From NCBI GenBank assembly GCA_964006375.1, contig OZ023262.1, positions 89,693,654-89,757,653 of the forward strand: a stretch of DNA of 64,000 nucleotides, given 5' to 3'. The stretch is from Tillus elongatus (taxonomy: Eukaryota > Arthropoda > Insecta > Coleoptera > Cleridae). The notes below the pieces were generated by a model. The model made no database searches and was not told where the DNA came from. It was given only the letters and a program-made list of their open reading frames with translations. The translations under genes and the position numbers were made by a program. Below, one piece after another: positions 60,952 through 64,000 of the stretch. Positions within the stretch are counted from its first letter, which is position 1. The number at the start of each line of letters is the position of its first letter.

Positions 60952-60954
<3 letters not shown>
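60540..60954 (-). repeat. right long TIR of the intact mariner
   Basis: Starts directly after the transposase stop codon, so it also serves as 3' untranslated region. Confidence 0.92.

Positions 60955-61034
<80 letters not shown>
60955..61034. repeat. (TA)n microsatellite
   Basis: Abuts the right end of the intact mariner. The missing 70 bases of the older mariner's right terminus would be expected here but are absent. Confidence 0.95.
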
Positions 61035-61035
<1 letters not shown>

Positions 61036-61267
61036 TAGCTGACCCGACAGACGTTATTCTGTTCAAAATTCAACGTGTCAAACGACATTTGCACACGTAG
61101 CGGAATACATCGGAGAAAAAACACTTTCAGATTTTCCCGAATTTTCCAATTTTCCGGAAAACTTAGCAAATTTTTCTTACCCTAAAAACATTACTCGGGC
61201 TTATTTTTAAAGTGAAATTAACAAGATAAGTCCAGCCGTTCGCAAAAGATGCGCATAGGAACCAAAA
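61035..61267. other. unassigned sequence
   Basis: Begins 'ctagctgacccgacagacg', a phrase I associate with repeats in several insects, but no family can be named. Confidence 0.35.
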
Positions 61268-61749
<482 letters not shown>

Positions 61750-62325
61750 ATTAAAGAAAAGTGAAAACGTAAAAATTGATAAATATAGTAGTCATCCTAA
61801 TGTGAGTAAAAATACGACACGAAATGACTAACAAGCTCCTAGACCTGTGTCTAAGTCATTATGTTCCTTCATTTTGTTAAAATATGGGCAAAAAATCCAT
61901 TGTAAAAAAATTGTATGGTATAAATAATAAAGATGTAGAAAATTCACATACTAGCGTATATAACTGCTAGTACATATATCTGTCATGTCGACGACAGTCG
62001 AGTGGTGTAAGCGGTGTGGATCAGATAAGCGAGTCCTATAATAAGACGAATTCTAATCCTAGTTTGTGACTTCACTTTTTATAAATTTTTTTAGTCTTTC
62101 ATTTCATTTTACTGTTTTCCGATCAGATTGTTGTTATTCCGTTGCATTTTTAACGAGTTTTTGCATTAAAAATAATTTAATAAAGAGGTGAAAACTTTTT
62201 AGACTTAATTCAATCTGAATAGCATATCTGGTTGTTTGTTCTTGCCCTAACTTAGTGACACGGTTCCATACTTAATACAGTAGTAGACTTTTCCCGTGGA
62301 TTTAAATTTTCAGCGATACATATAA
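61750..62325 (+). repeat. tRNA-derived interspersed element
   Basis: Inverted match of 22703-23235. A box-like 'gagtggtgtaagcggtg' near 61999-62015, B box-like 'gacgaattctaatcc' near 62044-62058, followed by the shared body ('attgttgttattccgttg', 'gcatatctggttgtttgttctt') and upstream shared part near 61760-61860. Confidence 0.6.
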
Positions 62326-62745
62326 TCGTTTGGACTCAGCAAGTGCGTTATGGTAGTTAATTTTCATTAAAATGTTTTTAATTGCAAATATGTATTTTTT
62401 AATGAAACAGGCATCAAATCTGGTTACCAGTATAACCTATATAGTAGAAACAATGTAGGTACCATATTTCATCAGAATAACTCTACTGGTTCAAAAGTAA
62501 AAACTTTTCCGAAAATAAACCTAAAATGTCCCTCAAAAAAACGGGTTCGATTTTCCCGGCCAACAAACCGTTCCGAAGTATTTACCCACCTGCCATGAGT
62601 ATCCACAAGAAGCTTTTCGACGAAACTTCCGAAGAAAAATAAACCCTCGATATGTGTTCTGGGGCCCCAGTTCGCGCTCATTTCAAGGATTTTTTCAAAA
62701 TTCAAAAGTCGCTCTCTTCGTTAGTGAATTTAGAAAATTAGTATC
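62326..62745 (-). repeat. Family A third variant, complete-looking
   Basis: 3' end 'ggactcagcaagtgcgttatgg' at 62333, mutated first base of the hairpin stem, then 'ggcatcaaatctggttacca', 'tttacccacctgcc' and a 5' block near 62640-62735 ('gttctggggccccag', 'gttagtgaattt'). No array. Confidence 0.68.
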
Positions 62746-63585
<840 letters not shown>

Positions 63586-64000
63586 ACGTAAAATTAGGAG
63601 ACAATGAGAATTTTATCCTGTAAAATTAAATCTGCACCAGGAGGGGTAACCTAGATAGTACATACCTACATTAAGTTTATTTGTACCCGGCAGACTGTGC
63701 AATAATGTTTAAAATCTAGAATCTTTGATATACATTATAACCCGCATGAATAGAGGCAGCTTTCCAATAATATGCAAACGTTCAAGTGATGCAATGACTT
63801 TCATGTCACATAACTGTACAAATATTATCAACACCCAGACAGAGGTTAAAAGGTGCTTCAGAGAAATTATAAGGTGGAAAACCGTTCCAGATTAAAGCAG
63901 CGACTTATTTGTGCAGTATAACTGTCTAGTCAATCGCATAATATTATATAGGTACATAAGTAACGTTTGAAAAACAAAATGGGAATTCAATATCAAGTAA
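63586..64000. other. unassigned sequence
   Basis: No recognised gene or repeat up to the window end. Confidence 0.4.

Larger units (their letters stand above)
58884..60954 (+). mobile_element. Complete DD41D mariner with 415-bp terminal inverted repeats, apparently intact
   Basis: 2071 bp from CAGGGTCGCTGATAAG at 58884 to its complement at 60954, with TA at 58882-58883 and 60955-60956. The inverted repeats, 58884-59301 and 60540-60954, differ at roughly ten positions by eye, so they are about 97 percent identical. One complete transposase lies between. The right repeat starts immediately after the stop codon. It lies within the right inverted repeat of the older mariner at 56587. Youngest-looking element in the window. 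Confidence 0.93.

Overview
This window looks like nuclear DNA from an insect or close arthropod relative: AT-rich, intron-scale spacing, no prokaryotic gene layout, and packed with insect-type transposons (Tc1/mariner DD41D, hAT, piggyBac-like, Penelope-like, an RTE-like LINE, tRNA-derived SINEs). I find no host protein-coding gene. Everything with recognisable coding potential is a transposase, reverse transcriptase or gag remnant, and only two reading frames look undamaged: the DD41D transposase at 59444-60538 and the partial one running off the left edge at 1-860.

The commonest component is an interspersed repeat, here called family A. A complete copy is about 0.47-1 kb. Read 5' to 3', it starts with AGTGAATTTTC, has a (TA)n array near one third of its length, a block resembling 'ctcaaaaaataatgggccgatt', the inverted copy GAAAATTCACT, and near its 3' end a small hairpin CGCACTTGCTGCG. 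This order (5' subterminal inverted repeat, central microsatellite, 3' subterminal inverted repeat, 3' stem-loop) is that of Helentron-associated elements (HINE/DINE/MINE), though no Rep/helicase gene is present. '+' for family A means this orientation. A related family B (4.0, 14.4, 18.1 and 45.6 kb) carries a 10-bp-stem hairpin TATATTATGC/GCATAATATA. These families explain most of the roughly 30 (TA)n arrays.

Layout: 0-1.4 kb DD41D mariner; 1.4-9 kb family A/B copies and a decayed SINE; 9.1-9.4 kb SINE with target duplication; 10.0-12.1 kb hAT element; 13.3-14.3 kb dead mariner; 15.2-15.8 kb LTR-retrotransposon gag remnant; 16.7-23.8 kb family A copies, one with a 141-bp unit repeated four times, a 540-bp tandem duplication, a Penelope-end insertion and a tRNA-derived element; 24.7-26.0 kb piggyBac-like MITE; 26.0-26.9 kb palindromes and a 70-bp minisatellite between (TA)n arrays; 27.5-28.5 kb Penelope remnant with GIY-YIG domain; 29.1-29.8 kb mariner remnant; 30.3-35.5 kb long-TIR mariner carrying a nested hAT MITE; 37.1-41.6 kb another long-TIR mariner carrying another hAT MITE; 42.3-43.0 kb Penelope-end material; 45.0 kb SINE; 46.2-46.7 kb rearranged mariner remnant; 47.2-49.1 kb LINE; 50-55.4 kb family A variants and tandem repeats; 56.6-61.0 kb two mariners, the second inserted in the right inverted repeat of the first; 61.3-63.6 kb family A copies and a tRNA-derived element.

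Themes worth following: (i) DD41D mariners with unusually long terminal inverted repeats (about 0.4-0.7 kb), one apparently intact; (ii) a hammerhead-ribozyme-like core in the ends of Penelope-like elements, preserved as a consensus across five decayed copies; (iii) the HINE-like, microsatellite-carrying family A, whose internal modules are being amplified in tandem; (iv) clear nesting order between transposons fixed by target-site duplications. No previously undescribed functional system (defence, metabolic or otherwise) was found; the interest is in the mobile elements.
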